Assembly: GCF_033118175.1 (NCBI RefSeq)
Contig: NC_083691.1
Coordinates: 18,015,001 to 18,079,000 of the forward strand
Direction: 5' to 3'
Source: Dama dama
Lineage: Eukaryota > Chordata > Mammalia > Artiodactyla > Cervidae
DNA: 64,000 nucleotides
The position numbers and the translations under genes were made by a program. How positions within the stretch are numbered: the first letter of the stretch is position 1; each line of letters begins with the position of its first letter. The notes under the pieces were generated by a model that did not search any database, was not told the origin of the DNA, and worked only from the letters and a program-made list of their open reading frames with translations. Positions 11,350 through 22,857 of this stretch are shown piece by piece.

Positions 11350-12877
11350 ATGACCTGTCGACTCAGTTCTTTATTGGGGTTTGCATAATGTTAAAAACCT
11401 CTTAAAATAAATATTATCTGAAAATACACAAAAACATTATTAAGCAGCCCACCAAGTAAAATGTAACTGGCTGCATGCTCTGTACAAGAGCCTGAAAAAG
11501 CAGCTTAGTCGTTGACTCTAAGAGCAGTCCTACAAAATGCCAATGTGGAAAATTTCATTTAAAATTTTCTTGTGTAATAAATTACTATAAATAGATTTGA
11601 CTACGTGGTGCTGAAGAAAAACACCATAGAGACCCTCTGCATCCTAGTCTTGCAAATCCACATTTCAGAGTGGCATTTCTTTTTTTAATGCCAATCTTCC
11701 TCTTCCCAATAAAGAGTGTGCCCTGATACACAAGCACTTTTACAAGGAAGGACTGTAGAAAGCAGAACTTCAGCATCTAACTTTAAGTGTACAAACGATA
11801 AGGTGTTTGTTAAATGTACACTGGGTTAAGTGTAGCTTTATTAGATCCTTGAGGGCAGTTAGGATTACATTTCACAGTGCTATTTAGAGTTCTGCACCTC
11901 TGTCAAATCTGGTATATTCAACTTCAGCCAGGATGGACTATTAGTGGCTGAATAAAACTCCACAAAATACTGGTTTATATCTAAAACTTGGGACAAATGC
12001 TTCGCTGACACAGTAATAAGAGGCACCATTCTGAAACAATTATTCTCTCAAATAATTTTTTTTCTTTCAACTAAAATGCAAAACTCTTCAAATCAGTAAA
12101 CTAATAATTTAGACAACTTAAAATAAGGAAACAAAAAAAGCCTAACTGTCCAGAGGTGGTCATGAATTTACAAATGAAATTTACAAGGTATACATTTCAA
12201 ATAGGAAAGATTTTTGTCCTATATGTCATCTAGTCCTTGAATAAAAGTATACATTTTAGGATTATTTTAATGGAAACATTTTAAAGTAATTATTTTCTGT
12301 AGTTTAAAATAAGGTATAACTAAATTTTCTTTAAATAATATTTGAGAAGTTGGCAAACCCTGTCCAATAAAATGTCAATTCATATAAAATATTTTTTAGC
12401 ATATATCTTCTTCAATTGTACGTAACACAGACAGAAACCAAAAAAGCAGAGAAAGCAAAAAGAGAAAATATTTTCTTCAGTGGACACTATTTCATTATGA
12501 AAGCCTCATTTTAAGGGCTGTATTCAGTGGAAGTGGAATGCTGCCACATCTTCTGAAATAATGGATTGTAAGGTTTTCCTCTGTTGCCTCAAAAACCTTT
12601 TGAAAAGTCAGGGCTTTGAGCTCAAGTTGTCAAAGTAAATGACCATGAAGACAATCCTGATGGTGACTCTTACAGATGCTGCGAATCGTTTCCAGTTGTT
12701 ACAAACACAACTGCTCATAAACTTTGGGAAGTCACCCTCTGGGTTTCTTAAGGAAATTTCCTCTGGAAGGCAGGTCACAGGTCACAAGGTTCCCTAATGA
12801 CGGTGCCTGACGAATACCGAGGTCTCCTCCCAGGACTATCAGTGCTCTGGTTCAGGTTACTTCCATTTTTCATTTAT

Positions 12878-12918
12878 ATATGTATATGTACATATATATA
12901 CACACACACATATATATA
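12878..12918. repeat. TA/CA simple repeat
   Basis: Alternating TATATG/TACA and CACACA units at the tail side of the adjoining reverse-oriented SINE. Confidence 0.75.
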
Positions 12919-12941
12919 AAAGTTTAACTTCTCTATTTTAT

Positions 12942-13052
12942 TTTTGGCTGTGCCACACAGCATGCAGGATCTTTAGTTCTCCAACCACGGATCAGACCCG
13001 TGCCCCCTGCATTGGAAGCTCGGCATCCTAACCATTGGACCACCATCCCTTA
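12942..13052 (-). repeat. ART2-type tRNA-Glu SINE in the 3' UTR region
   Basis: The stretch reads 'ggctgtgccacacagcatg' through 'accattggaccaccatccc', the reverse complement of the cetartiodactyl tRNA-Glu-derived SINE ART2/CHR-2. It is the only clear SINE between 9950 and 16087. A TA/CA simple repeat (12878-12918) lies next to its 3' end. Confidence 0.8.
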
Positions 13053-14127
13053 CCTTCATATTTAAAAACCATTCTTTAATACTGCGATTTTTTTTCCTCA
13101 AACCTGGTATCTGTGGAAATCCCGTATGTGAATTTCACATAGTGGGAATCAATTAACAAAACTACTTTTTAATCAAAAGTATGGTGGAAGCATAAGTGGT
13201 GGCTGGACATTTTGGAAGCCAAACAAACCTTCACTATTATACTGGGTATTTTAGAAGCTAAGTAAATTTCTTCAGTTACCCTGAGCTCCGAATAAAAATG
13301 TTTATTTTAAAAACTAAGAAAAAGCTTGTTGTAAATGGTGACAGGTGAGATACATCAAAGTAAATTAACTGCTATGGTTTCAAAAAATAAAACCGCAGGA
13401 AAAAGAATTATTTTGTTCATTTTTTTCCCTGAGTAGTAAAATAATAACCAAAAATATAACTGGAGTGGTTTCATGATAATTGAAGAATGAAGAAATAATA
13501 TAAATATGAACTGAATCCTGTTGATTAAAAAAGAAGCAATCATATATTACAATGAATCCCTTTAACATAGTAGAGATATACCAGTTTTCAATTCTTCTAC
13601 CATAATTAGAAGTAAAGTATTAACCCTTACAACACTTCAAGTAGATATAGTCAATTTATAGAGCACAAAAAGTCTCTTCTTAAGGAGGAAGGTCAAGCTG
13701 AGAATCAGAATTCTTTAGTTTGTCTTCTAGATTGCATACTTAACAATCAAAATTTCGCCAAAATTAAAGAGAAGCTATTCAAAAACCCATGTCATACAGA
13801 AACAAAAATCTAGATAATCCAGGGGGATGGAAATCAGTAGGACTGTCACCTTGCTTTCTAGATGGTAGTGCTATGATAACATTCACTGAGCAAAAAAATA
13901 GCTAAGAGTAAAACTAAGTTTACAGGCTGAGAAATAAAATATAATCAGATAATAGAACTAAATCATGATTATTTGTTAATGACTAGGCAGGCTGAACAAA
14001 AAGATCTTTTATTATACTTTCTTGTTTTCATTTATGACATGCCTAGACTTGTCTTTTAATCTCTAAATTTGTTTAATTTTTCTTAATAGTGATCAGATTC
14101 TCTGCAGCATTTAATGGAGGAGGCATG

Positions 14128-14150
14128 GTATGGGGTTGGGGTGGGGGGAG
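14128..14150 (+). other. G-rich tract (C-rich in the MBOAT2 transcript)
   Basis: Three G runs of four, four and six separated by one or two T. On the minus strand it is a C-rich tract inside the probable 3' UTR. Confidence 0.45.
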
Positions 14151-16087
14151 CAGATACTTTCCATGATTACTCTTTTCCAGCCTCTCACATTCTACAGGTT
14201 CACCTAAATTCAAGTGTGTGGGAAAACAGAAAATTTATTTAGCCATCCATCCTTTCCCAGGAGGTAACAGGGCATGGCTAACTAACCTCATCAGGTGGGG
14301 GAAAAAAATTACCTTTAGAAAAATAAAAACATTTCATATCAACAAAGACAAGGTTATTGCTAAAATTCTAGCAAGGTGTTTTTGCTGATTAGACCTCAGA
14401 AGTTCCAAGCACATTTCCTTTTCCTTTAGTCTTAAAATGAAATACTACACAGCTTAAGCCAAAGAATTGTTCTGTTGTTAACTTTCATTTGCAAATTTAT
14501 TAATGACAGAAAAAAAAAAAAAGAGAGACTCATCATAGATAGGCAATTTGCATTTAAATTTAAAAATTTAAGGCAAAAAAGAAATAAATTCCACAAAAGA
14601 AGGATCACAGAAAAGTGAAGTCAGAAGACCCTGCCCATCCTCTCCCTGTTGGCCCATTATTCACCACCCTGGGCCACCAGAACCCTGATACCAAGCTGGC
14701 ACCACAACCCTCTCCTCTGCTTCCACTGCCGCAGCATCATAAGACTGTGGGATCAAAGGAGGAACCAGCCACTGAAGGCTAAGTGAATTATGGTGAAAAC
14801 GGCCTGTAAAATAAAAAGCACATTTTCTGCTTCAAGAATCTGAAACCCGTTAACGAGAGTTAACGGTAAAACTTTCACCGGAGAAGTTAAAAGAGTTTGG
14901 AAATTAATTTATATTGTTCTCTACAAGGGGGGCTCAGACCGAATGACTTCTAAGTTTTCATTTCCTTAAAACGTAACCAAATACGAATTCAACTGTTCAA
15001 GGATTAAAAAAGTGATTCGCTAGACAGTAATTTCACTCAATGATGTCTCTTTCAAAGCCTTCAAGCAATCTCCCGCTATTACTTTCATTATCCTTTTATA
15101 ACTCTATATAACTTATGTCTGATACATTTCTTAAAAATCCAACGTGATTATAAAGTTATTAAACTTTTGTGTCTTACAGGATCACAAAGAACTCAGGTAA
15201 AGAGGGGTGAAGAGCACTTCCACTGAGCCTTGGACCCCTGCCACATGCAGGTGTGTATATGCACACAGGTGCTACGGGCCGGGTGCAGCACTTCATCCAT
15301 GCCTGCCTTCTTGTGTTTGTCATCTTCTCTCTTTTTTGAAGAAGAAGAATAAGCTTAAAGTATTACATCACCAACCTTTCATTATGTTTAAGGAGTCCTT
15401 CCTTATGGGTTCTCTGTCTGACACAGGGTGATCAAATTCTCCAGGAAAATAAACTACCTACAATTTGGCATCCGCCACTGCTTACAGTTCTACTACATAC
15501 TGTAGTCATCTGAGAAACTTTAGGAAAACCCTTCAAATACTGCGATGTTTATTGCCTTTTAAAGTATCCACAATCTTAAATAATCCTGCTCGAATTCTTC
15601 TGGAATTCCTGTGCAGCACACAATATCAAATAGTGAAAGAATGTTCGCACAGTGCCACACTTGAAAATACCATTTAGGAAACAACAGTTTAGGAAATAGA
15701 GGGTTTAAGGCAAGACATTCATTTGGAGAAGTTAATTTTTCTCAGTCATCCAGAGTGACATGATTATTTTTCCCTCTCTTCAGTGCCTTGGGACATACAG
15801 CATACATTCAGCAACAGGGCACACATATGACTCTATGGACATATGCTGAGGTCCTGAGTGCCCATTGAAATAATGGAAATATTTTTTGATAAGGCGTGGC
15901 CCACCAGGACATGGCATGGGAGGGGTATTTCGCTCCATTTCCAAGCTGGTATACAGGGAATTCCCTACCTAAAACCGGCCGGTTTCCCCCCATGTGATCT
16001 CTTCCCCAACAGACACAGACCCCTTGAAAGGTGCTAAGATTGGTTCCCCTTAACATACAGAAAATAGCCATCAGAGTGCTTTCCTCA

Positions 16088-16313
16088 TCATTGCTTTAAT
16101 GATGAATGTCTAGAAGCTATTTCTTGATTCTGATTGCAAACATTGTTTGTTGTGAAAATACTATTCTGTCCCAAAGAATTTTCTCTTTCATCAAACTTTT
16201 TGGATCGTGACAGCTGAACGTTTTCATGTGTACTCTTTCCTTTTTGTTTTTTTTTCACTGGCAACAACAATAATACTAAGATACCAGCAAAGTGAAGGCT
16301 GTAATACCAGGAG
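16088..16313 (-). CDS. MBOAT2: MBOAT2 exon 13, C-terminus and stop
   Basis: This exon encodes residues 447-520 and the TGA stop at 16088-16090. It begins SWYYSLHFAGILVLLLLPV, the last membrane helix, followed by a Lys-rich cytosolic tail (VKKKQKGKSTHENVQ) that is polar and rich in Ser, Asn and Gln and ends SRHSSLKQ. That tail identifies MBOAT2 rather than MBOAT1. The acceptor is CTTTTAG. The first base completes Ser446 (AG+C). The Lys-Lys-Lys codons form a run of nine A (16247-16255 as T on the plus strand). Transcription continues into the 3' UTR at lower coordinates. Confidence 0.97.
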
Positions 16314-16752
16314 CTAAAAGAAAAAAAAGGAAAAGTTTACTTTATTAGATTCTGATAATTAACAAGACCTAATTTGACATCTGTCACAACTGTCCCAAGC
16401 CCCTTAGGATGTGTATATTTGTTACATTATTCTAGAACAATCCCCCTTAGATGAAACTCAAATCATATATGCCTGTGGGTATTTATAAAGCACTGTACAC
16501 ACCTAGGCCAATTACAAGCGTGATACTAGACATCATATTACATTCCTTTCTAAGGGTCCTAAGGCCAGAACTAAATAAAACAAAAATAAAAATTTACTTA
16601 TTAATAGCTGCAGAGATCTGAAAATATCTCTCAAATCTGCAGAGTCAAATATTGTGTAAAGAACAGAGGTGGTAAAGACACAGTAAAAGCCCTGCCTGCT
16701 ACATACTGTCCCTAATTAAGTTACAAGTATTCCAGTGATGTCATGCTGTTGT

Positions 16753-17056
16753 TGTGAAAGTCACTCAGTCAGGTCAGGCTTTTTGCGACCCCATGGACTA
16801 TATAGTCCGTGGAATTCTCCAGGCCAGAATACTGGAATGAGTAGCCTTTTCTTCTCCAGGGGATCTTCCCAACCCAGGGATTGAACCCAGGTTTCCCGCA
16901 TTGTGGGCAGAATCTTTACCAGCTGAGCCACAAGGGAAGCCCAAGAATACTGGAGTGGGTAGCCTTCTCCAGTGGATCTTCCTAACCCAGGAATCGAACC
17001 AGGGTCTCCTGCACTGCACGCGGATTCTTTACCAACTGAGCTATCAGGGAAGCCCA
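16753..17056 (-). repeat. Bov-tA dimer (one full, one partial unit)
   Basis: A full reverse Bov-tA (to 'gggaagccc' at about 16942) is followed directly by a second, shorter unit ending in 'gggaagccc' at 17056. ccagtgat at 16732-16739 and near 17054 may be a target duplication. Confidence 0.85.
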
Positions 17057-17533
17057 GTGATATAACTGATAAGCAATATAGCTTCTTGATGGTTACTGTC
17101 ACAAAATAAAGGTCACATTATTAAAAATATTATTAGAAGTATCATGCCTCAAATTAAATATAAACCAATGTGACCTACTGCTTCTATAGCTGTAAATCTC
17201 AATGTTCCTGAGACAGAATATCCAATAAATAGCTCAATCACATTTAAATATATGTAATAATTCTGCTAAAATGGAAACTTTAGCAGGAGTTACTTATGTC
17301 TTCCTGTATGACTCTTTATCATATTCAATTCAATAATTCTGTGACCATATACTCTTGCTGTCATTCTAAATGCTAGGGTAATAAAGAATTTATGAAAGAA
17401 TAAAGCTTTTGATCTCAGGCAGATCACTATCTAATACGGCAGAGGGGAATTTGGTGGGTGAGGGAGAGAAGATAAATAGATAAAATATGGAATTCAAAAT
17501 AATAATTTCTATCATGTAGAGATGACAATAATT

Positions 17534-17657
17534 CCTCTAGAGAAGGAAATGGCAACCCACTCCATTATTCCTGTCTGGGAAATCCCATGAACAGAGAAGT
17601 CTGATGGGCTACAGCCCATGGGATGACAGAGACAGGCACAACTGAGCGACTAAACAA
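17534..17657 (+). repeat. BovA partial SINE
   Basis: Lacks the tRNA head: begins 'agagaaggaaatggcaaccc' and ends 'gcacaactgagcgac'. Confidence 0.82.
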
Positions 17658-17958
17658 CATTAACAACAAGAGCTGACAATGTACCAATGAACTGTAAGAG
17701 TGAAAGGGAACCCACAGTGAAATTTAAGTAATTGATTATCTTTTGATTGAAGAAATTAAGAGAATTAATGATTTGTTATAAAGAACAAGCTATACTTTTT
17801 TAACTACTTCATCATATTCTTTTTTTTTTTTCATCATCATATTCTTTATTTTTCATCTTCTATAGGTTTTCCTTTTCTTTTGAAGTTAGCAGTCTGATAG
17901 CCTAAACTCTTGGTCCATGGACTTTATTAACAGCTTCGGGTGACTATCAGAGGATATA

Positions 17959-18016
17959 CTGTCTTGGCCAAAAAAGTTCATTTGAAAAACCTGAATGAAC
18001 TTTTTGGCCAACCCAG
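17959..18016. mobile_element. 58-bp palindromic mariner-type MITE
   Basis: The arm ttggccaaaaaagttcat (17964-17981) is mirrored by atgaactttttggccaa (17994-18010) with one base difference in length. TA dinucleotides sit on both sides (17957-17958, 18017-18018), as expected for Tc1/mariner insertion. It resembles MADE1/mariner terminal repeats joined with almost no interior. It has no coding capacity. Confidence 0.82.
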
Positions 18017-18185
18017 TATTTACTTCCGCCCCTAAAATATCTCCAGTGACTCGTAAGCATCTGCTGTAACATACAAACCCCCAAACCTTGGCTCTCAAGC
18101 AGGGGGCTCTCACCACCCTTGGCTCTCGAGCGGGGCTGAGCAACCTTGGCCCGTGGGCCAAAGCTAGCCTGGTGTCTCTCTCTTT

Positions 18186-18300
18186 CTGTTAAATTGAGAA
18201 ATAACTGACAAGTAACACTATTAGCTTCAGGTGTGCAACACAATGATTCGATCTGTTTTATGTCATGAAATGATTGCCACGTTCATGTCAAAGTGTAGAA
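18186..18300 (-). repeat. Old L1 3' end fragment
   Basis: 'ttaaattgagaaataactg' and 'agcttcaggtgtgcaac' match the complement of an L1M-type 3' UTR. Confidence 0.6.
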
Positions 18301-18599
18301 AGAAGAGCTGCACTTTCCAGTGAAACTTTTGAGAGATCTGAAGCAGCAAGTACCCAGGTGATAGTCCTCAAAATCACACTCTCAGCTCAAGTCTGAACGG
18401 TGTTAATCATTCCATAAATAAACTTGAGACGGCTAGGTTTAAGATGTAAAAGTAACGGACAAGGCACTTAACTGCAGGAAATAAGTTGGGTTCTATTTTT
18501 CTATTCTACCTAAAAGCAAGAAACTTTCCTAAATTTCAAAATATGATACAAATGAACTTATTGATATTTACAAAACAGCAATCAACTCACAAACACAGA

Positions 18600-18898
18600 A
18601 AGCAAACCTATGGTTGGTTACCTAAGGGAAAAGGGTACAGGGGAGAAATAAATTAGGAGGCTGGAATGAAAATACAGACACTACTATGTATAAAATAGAT
18701 AACCAATAGGGACCTCCTATATAGCACAGGGAACTATACTCAATATCTTGTAATAACCTATAATGGAAAACAATCTTAAAAAGTGTGTATATATATATGT
18801 ATACACACACACACCCCTATATATTCATGAAAACCTTTGGTATACATCTGGAACTAACACAAATTGTAAATCAACTATATTTCAATAAAATTTTTTTA
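18600..18898 (+). repeat. L1 3' end, forward
   Basis: 'agggaactatactcaatatc' through 'aatcaactatatttcaat' and an A-rich end; the same family as the fragments at 2536 and 6525 but opposite orientation. Interrupted by a short TA/CA repeat at 18786-18815. Confidence 0.8.
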
Positions 18899-18938
18899 CA
18901 AATTTCCAATGGCACATTTGTTAAGAGTTAACACTTAC

Positions 18939-19090
18939 CTGTAAAACATGAGTGAAGGTTTTACAGAAAGAAGGACAAATGGCACAACTGTGTAACTTAT
19001 TGCTATCTGAGTTGCTATCCATGTTATAACATCGTACAAAAATTTCAGCTGGGGAGGTTCAATGAAATAATGTCTAAAGTTATTTCTCAC
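18939..19090 (-). CDS. MBOAT2: MBOAT2 exon 12 (152 nt)
   Basis: This exon encodes residues 396-445 plus two bases of Ser446: VRNNFRHYF, then EPPQLKFLYD and two hydrophobic stretches (VITWIATQIAI, VVPFVLLSVKP) that should be the penultimate membrane helices. The acceptor is TTTATTTCAG and the donor GTAAGT. The exon lies outside the long open frames because it is short, but the peptide is open from end to end and matches the family. The 687-bp intron to exon 11 contains a partial BovA SINE. Confidence 0.95.
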
Positions 19091-19777
19091 CTGAAATAAA
19101 CAGAAATATTCATCTTTAACAATGCTTATGGAATCATACAGACTTCATCAACTGTTTCAAAGATGTGGAATAGATGAAATTCTCATACACTGCTGCTGGG
19201 CATCTAAAATGGTACTGTTACTATGGGCAAAGCTGGTTCAGAGAAAACTAATACACCTATCAATAGGTATAAAAACTATGGAAGGAGCATGGTGAAGCAT
19301 GTGGGCAAAATGTGTGAATCTGGGTGAAGAGCACAGAGGAGCTTCTTTACAACTTTTCTGTGGATTTGAAATTGTATCAAAATTAAAAGCTTCCCCCCAA
19401 AGTTAACAATTGCTTGCTGCTGCTGCTGCTGCTAAGTCGCTTCAGTCGTGTCCGACTCTGTGCGACCCCACAGACGCTGGGATTCTCCAGGCGAGAACAC
19501 TGGAGTGGGCTGCCATTAGAGCTCCTGAAACGCTGCCGTGTAACCTGCAGAACGGGCACATCTGGCTTTCCCGTGTTTCACTTTGCTGGGCCTTCCTCTC
19601 AGATGAACCGAGTGTGGGTGGGGCCTATCTACCTCACTCAGCACGCGTGCCAGGCACACCCACTGGAGCTCAGGCCTGGCCCGGACAAAGCAGCGAGGCC
19701 GCTCAGTGGGCGGGCAGCCTCCGCCCCCAGTCCATGTGACTGGCCCTGCAGGACGAGAAGGCGTCCCCCATACTCAC
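19091..19777 (-). other. MBOAT2: MBOAT2 intron 11 (687 bp)
   Basis: Donor GTGAGT, acceptor TTTATTTCAG. Contains a partial BovA with a (GCT)n tail. Confidence 0.88.
19411..19518 (-). repeat. BovA2 SINE, truncated, with (GCT)n tail
   Basis: Six GCT units precede 'aagtcgcttcagtcgtgtcc', a known BovA2 tail; the head is missing after 'gagtgggctgccatt'. Confidence 0.85.
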
Positions 19778-19910
19778 AGCTCGGGCCACCAGCGTCATCA
19801 GCACTCCGGTGAGAAAGGTCAGGTAATAGCCCGGGTACACCCCATGCCAGATGGCAGAGAGGAAGAAGGTCTGGGTGGTGGGACTCAATGAGGCACGTTC
19901 GTAACACACC
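19778..19910 (-). CDS. MBOAT2: MBOAT2 exon 11 (133 nt), catalytic His exon
   Basis: This exon encodes residues 352-395 and completes Arg351. It carries the hallmark of the superfamily, SAIWHGVYPGYYLTF, with the catalytic histidine at about residue 373 and the surrounding motif WHGxxxGY (motif B). A hydrophobic segment follows (LTGVLMTLVARA). The acceptor is GGTTTCCAG, immediately before GGTGTG, and the donor GTGAGT. The exon ends on a codon boundary. The His, Gly and Tyr positions of the motif are all intact, so the enzyme should be active. Confidence 0.97.
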
Positions 19911-21172
19911 CTGGAAACCACGACACACCTGAGTGATAAGAAGCCTGTCAAGCCCACCACCATCATTCTTTCAGTCCCAGTCAGGATTTAGGAAAACCAC
20001 CACAACTTAGCTTGGCCATTAGCCTCAGGGAGGTTATGGCTACTATGAGGTTTATAAAAAGATTTTTCACTTTTGTCTTTATTGGTATCACCAAAATGAT
20101 CATTTCTAGTGTATGGGGAGTCTATACTATATACAGAAAAACTTCAATAAATATAAAAGTTACTCTTATTTTACATTATTTTATTATTTTCTTCACTAAC
20201 ATTTAGGACTTTCAATTGATCCAACTGTACTCTACTGGGAACCAGGCTGTGCTTAAAAGTCTTCCTGTCACAGATGGAGAATGTACATGAAAATGAGATT
20301 TTCCTAAGGTATGAAATTTAAAATATAACAACAAAAATAAAATAACAATTAGCTCACAAAATGTGCAGCCACTGGGGAGACTTCAAGGTACCATGAAGTG
20401 ACGAGAGTATATTTTGGGTATTTCAAGAGGTAAAGGTCATTATTTGTCATAAATAAAGGGCATTACAGAGAATGGTGCTTAGAGTCCCCCTATCACAGGG
20501 GCAGCGTTGTATGAAATAAACTCAAAACCTGGTAGTATCCCATTGGGAACAAGGAGACAGGACCCCTGGGAGTTTCTATGCACTGTCCTAAATTTGCCTT
20601 CTGTAATCAGTCCTGTCTTCCCCCTGTGCACCGGACAACTCCTCTTTTTGATTCTTAACTCAAGTGCCTCTTCTCCCCACCCCCCCCCTCCATCGTCATC
20701 CTCACTACAAGGACCAGCATGTGGAGATCACTCTGCCGTGTTTCTAACAAGACCTTGAACTCCAGCTGCAGAGGTTTCAGTCTTCAGATACTGCACCCAA
20801 CATATAAAGGTCTATTGTACTGGAATATTTTAACTATTGTGGAAAAACTAATGCATACATATGGTGGCTATGTAGTCACTTTTGTTTGGTCAAATCTCCC
20901 ATAAATGAGGGATGTACTGGCGATTTCAGACCTTGGTGGGCACCTTTCAAGGCAAGTGGAGAGGTCTGTGGTAGCTACATTAGGACTTAAGGCTAAACAG
21001 TTCTCAGGCTTGGTACCACCCTGCTTTGGAGGACAGTAAGTGTGTTTCCTGGTTAACACAAAGTCATAGCGTTCATTTAATTTAATCTAATCAAGAATGT
21101 GAACCCAGTGAAGCTCAGTCTCAAGACCCAGAGGCCAAAGCACAGCTGAAGACAGTTCTGGAAGGAGCTTAC
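19911..21172 (-). other. MBOAT2: MBOAT2 intron 10 (1.26 kb)
   Basis: Donor GTAAGC, acceptor GGTTTCCAG. No young repeat recognised; average unique sequence. Confidence 0.85.
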
Positions 21173-21237
21173 CTTTTGAGCCAAAGAGCTGTCTGAATAT
21201 TCCAATTATCGAGAAACATCTTGAAACTTGTTGACAT
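21173..21237 (-). CDS. MBOAT2: MBOAT2 exon 10 (65 nt)
   Basis: This exon encodes residues 330-350 (MSTSFKMFLDNWNIQTALWLK) and the first two bases of Arg351. The conserved MBOAT asparagine implicated in catalysis lies in the DNWN cluster (about 340-342); which of the two Asn is the catalytic partner of the exon 11 His I infer only from the family pattern. The acceptor is GTTTTTCAG and the donor GTAAGC. An internal Met codon opens the exon, but it is not a start codon: the upstream exon reads into it in frame. Confidence 0.95.
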
Positions 21238-22181
21238 CTGAAAAACAAAGGAAATTTTTTCTTCGGCGGACAAAACAATAAAGCTTTAAAAGGTAAGCAA
21301 CATTTTACTGGGCTAAGAGTACACACTCGACGCTGACGATGGGGTACGGTCTCTTTCCTAAATACTGCTTTCTAATGGAGTAACATCATTCTACGAAGGA
21401 AGTTTACTGTGGGGAACACCCATAAGGTGTTATAAATGGACTTCGCGCCGTCTTCTCCTGTGCGTTAATAACACTTACAGGGGCCATCATGGAATCATCC
21501 CAAGACACTCCTGCAGAGCACGTGAATGAGCAGTAGTGGCCGGTCACTGGGCACAGCCTGGATGCCCCACTACCGGCACAGCCCCACCCCGTGCCCTCAC
21601 CTCCTTCAGCTCCTCCCCTACCCCACTTCCGGGAATCTCGGGCCCTCTGGACCTGCTCCCCGGGAGGAGTGGCCTGCACATCTTCCTACCTTCCCAGCCC
21701 CTCACTCAGGCCTCTAAGACTGTGCTCAGCAGGGCCTCTATTCCTCCTGCCTCACCTGTCAGTACCGCTAGGTAACAACAAGGGCCACAACCCTGCCCCC
21801 CACCTCGGGCTGCCGCCCTTGACTGGAGTGCCTGGCTGCCTCCTACTAAAAACTCAGCCTACGGGCATCATTTCCTCCAGGACACCTTCCCTGGGCCACT
21901 AGTCCAAGCTGGACTGCTCTGCCTCTCTGATCACGCCCAGTCTTTCTGTTTCTCTGTAACCCCCACTGGATTCAGGCCCAGACGGTACCGATCTTATTCA
22001 CCAGATCCCCACGGCCTAGGGCACGCAGCTGATGACCGACAAATACTAGCGGAGTGAAAGAGTGAGCATTATTGTTACAAATCTTTCAGCACCATTCTTG
22101 GAACATCATGCTGTAATCTACGAAAGCAAGTTATGCCACTTAAGAATCCTACGGTGACTGACTGCTTGATGATGCACTAAC
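21238..22181 (-). other. MBOAT2: MBOAT2 intron 9 (944 bp)
   Basis: Donor GTTAGT, acceptor GTTTTTCAG. A GC-rich stretch (about 21540-21900) gives long open frames on plus that have no protein identity. Confidence 0.85.
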
Positions 22182-22285
22182 CTCTATTTGCTTGATCCTC
22201 AGATTGGAAATTAGGTCCCAATGGGCGGCTCCATTTTTGTCATAACCTCTGAATCCAAAGCCCGCTGCATTGTTGATGGCGTCGG
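22182..22285 (-). CDS. MBOAT2: MBOAT2 exon 9 (104 nt)
   Basis: This exon encodes residues 296-329 and completes Ala295. It contains DAINNAAGFGFRGYD followed by HWDLISNLRI; the W-D pair (about residues 317-318) corresponds to what the literature on MBOAT lysophospholipid acyltransferases calls motif A. The acceptor is TGTCTCGCAG and the donor GTTAGT, a slightly non-consensus site. The exon ends on a codon boundary (Ile-Glu) and joins the ATG that opens exon 10. The intron to exon 8 is only 572 bp and contains a full Bov-tA SINE. Confidence 0.96.
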
Positions 22286-22857
22286 CTGCGAGACACAAGG
22301 GAAAAGGAAGCGTTATGAACCTGTGTAACAAACTGCCATGCTGCCCCAGAAGACATATGTTATCATAGACTATGCCCTTTAACTCTTAAATAAAGTGGAT
22401 TTATTCTCATTTTTATATGATATTATAATAAATGGGCCTTGATCCAGCTTTTAGGATCTAACAGTTTTTAGGGCTTCCCTGGTGGCTCAGACGGTAAAGA
22501 ATCTCCCTGAAATGCATGAGACCTGGGTTCCGATCCCTGGGTCTGGAAGATCCCCGGGAGAAAGGAATAGCTACCCACTCCAGTAGTCTTGCCTGGGAAA
22601 TCTCATGGAAAGAGGAGCCTGGCGGGGCTACAGTCCATGGGGTCGCCAAGAGTCAGACACAACTGAGTGACCAATACTTCTCAACAGTTTTCAGGATCAG
22701 TCCATATACACAGGACATGAACTGTGAGGTCTGTTTCTCCTGCACAGATGACCCTAGTTTTTCCTCTTTGTTCCTGAACTACACATCCTCAAGAGGGCAC
22801 CCTCCTGGCTACTGACATGTCCAATGCTAATGCAAAGCCTGTTCACACGTTACTTAC
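22286..22857 (-). other. MBOAT2: MBOAT2 intron 8 (572 bp)
   Basis: Donor GTAAGT, acceptor TGTCTCGCAG. Over a third of it is a Bov-tA SINE in antisense orientation to the gene. Confidence 0.88.
22469..22682 (+). repeat. Bov-tA SINE
   Basis: Full-length, 'gggcttccctggtggctcag' to 'cagacacaactgagtgac'. aacagtttt at 22460-22468 and 22683-22691 is the target duplication. Confidence 0.93.

Larger units (their letters stand above)
11350..16087 (-). other. MBOAT2: Probable MBOAT2 3' UTR (end not fixed)
   Basis: Sequence directly after the stop is AT-rich, open frames are short, and only one interspersed repeat (12942-13052) interrupts about 6 kb, whereas elsewhere a SINE occurs every 1-2 kb. This is what a long, selectively maintained 3' UTR looks like. 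Several AATAAA signals occur on the minus strand (TTTATT on plus at 14234-14239, 13301-13306, 11837-11842 and 11370-11375). I took the lowest as a provisional limit; a shorter UTR or multiple polyadenylation sites are equally compatible. Confidence 0.45.
16314..18938 (-). other. MBOAT2: MBOAT2 intron 12 (2.6 kb)
   Basis: Bounded by GTAAGT and CTTTTAG. Holds a dimeric Bov-tA, a partial BovA, a 58-bp mariner-type palindrome and two L1 3' ends; the rest is unremarkable AT-rich sequence. Confidence 0.85.

Noticed and set aside
15808..16071. 87-residue minus-strand frame just after the MBOAT2 stop
   Set aside because: It lies in the 3' UTR, has no similarity that I recognise, and starts 17 bases past the stop codon; it is most likely chance.
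21536..21902. Plus-strand Pro/Ser-rich frames in intron 9
   Set aside because: Low-complexity translation of C-rich DNA in three frames; not conserved protein.
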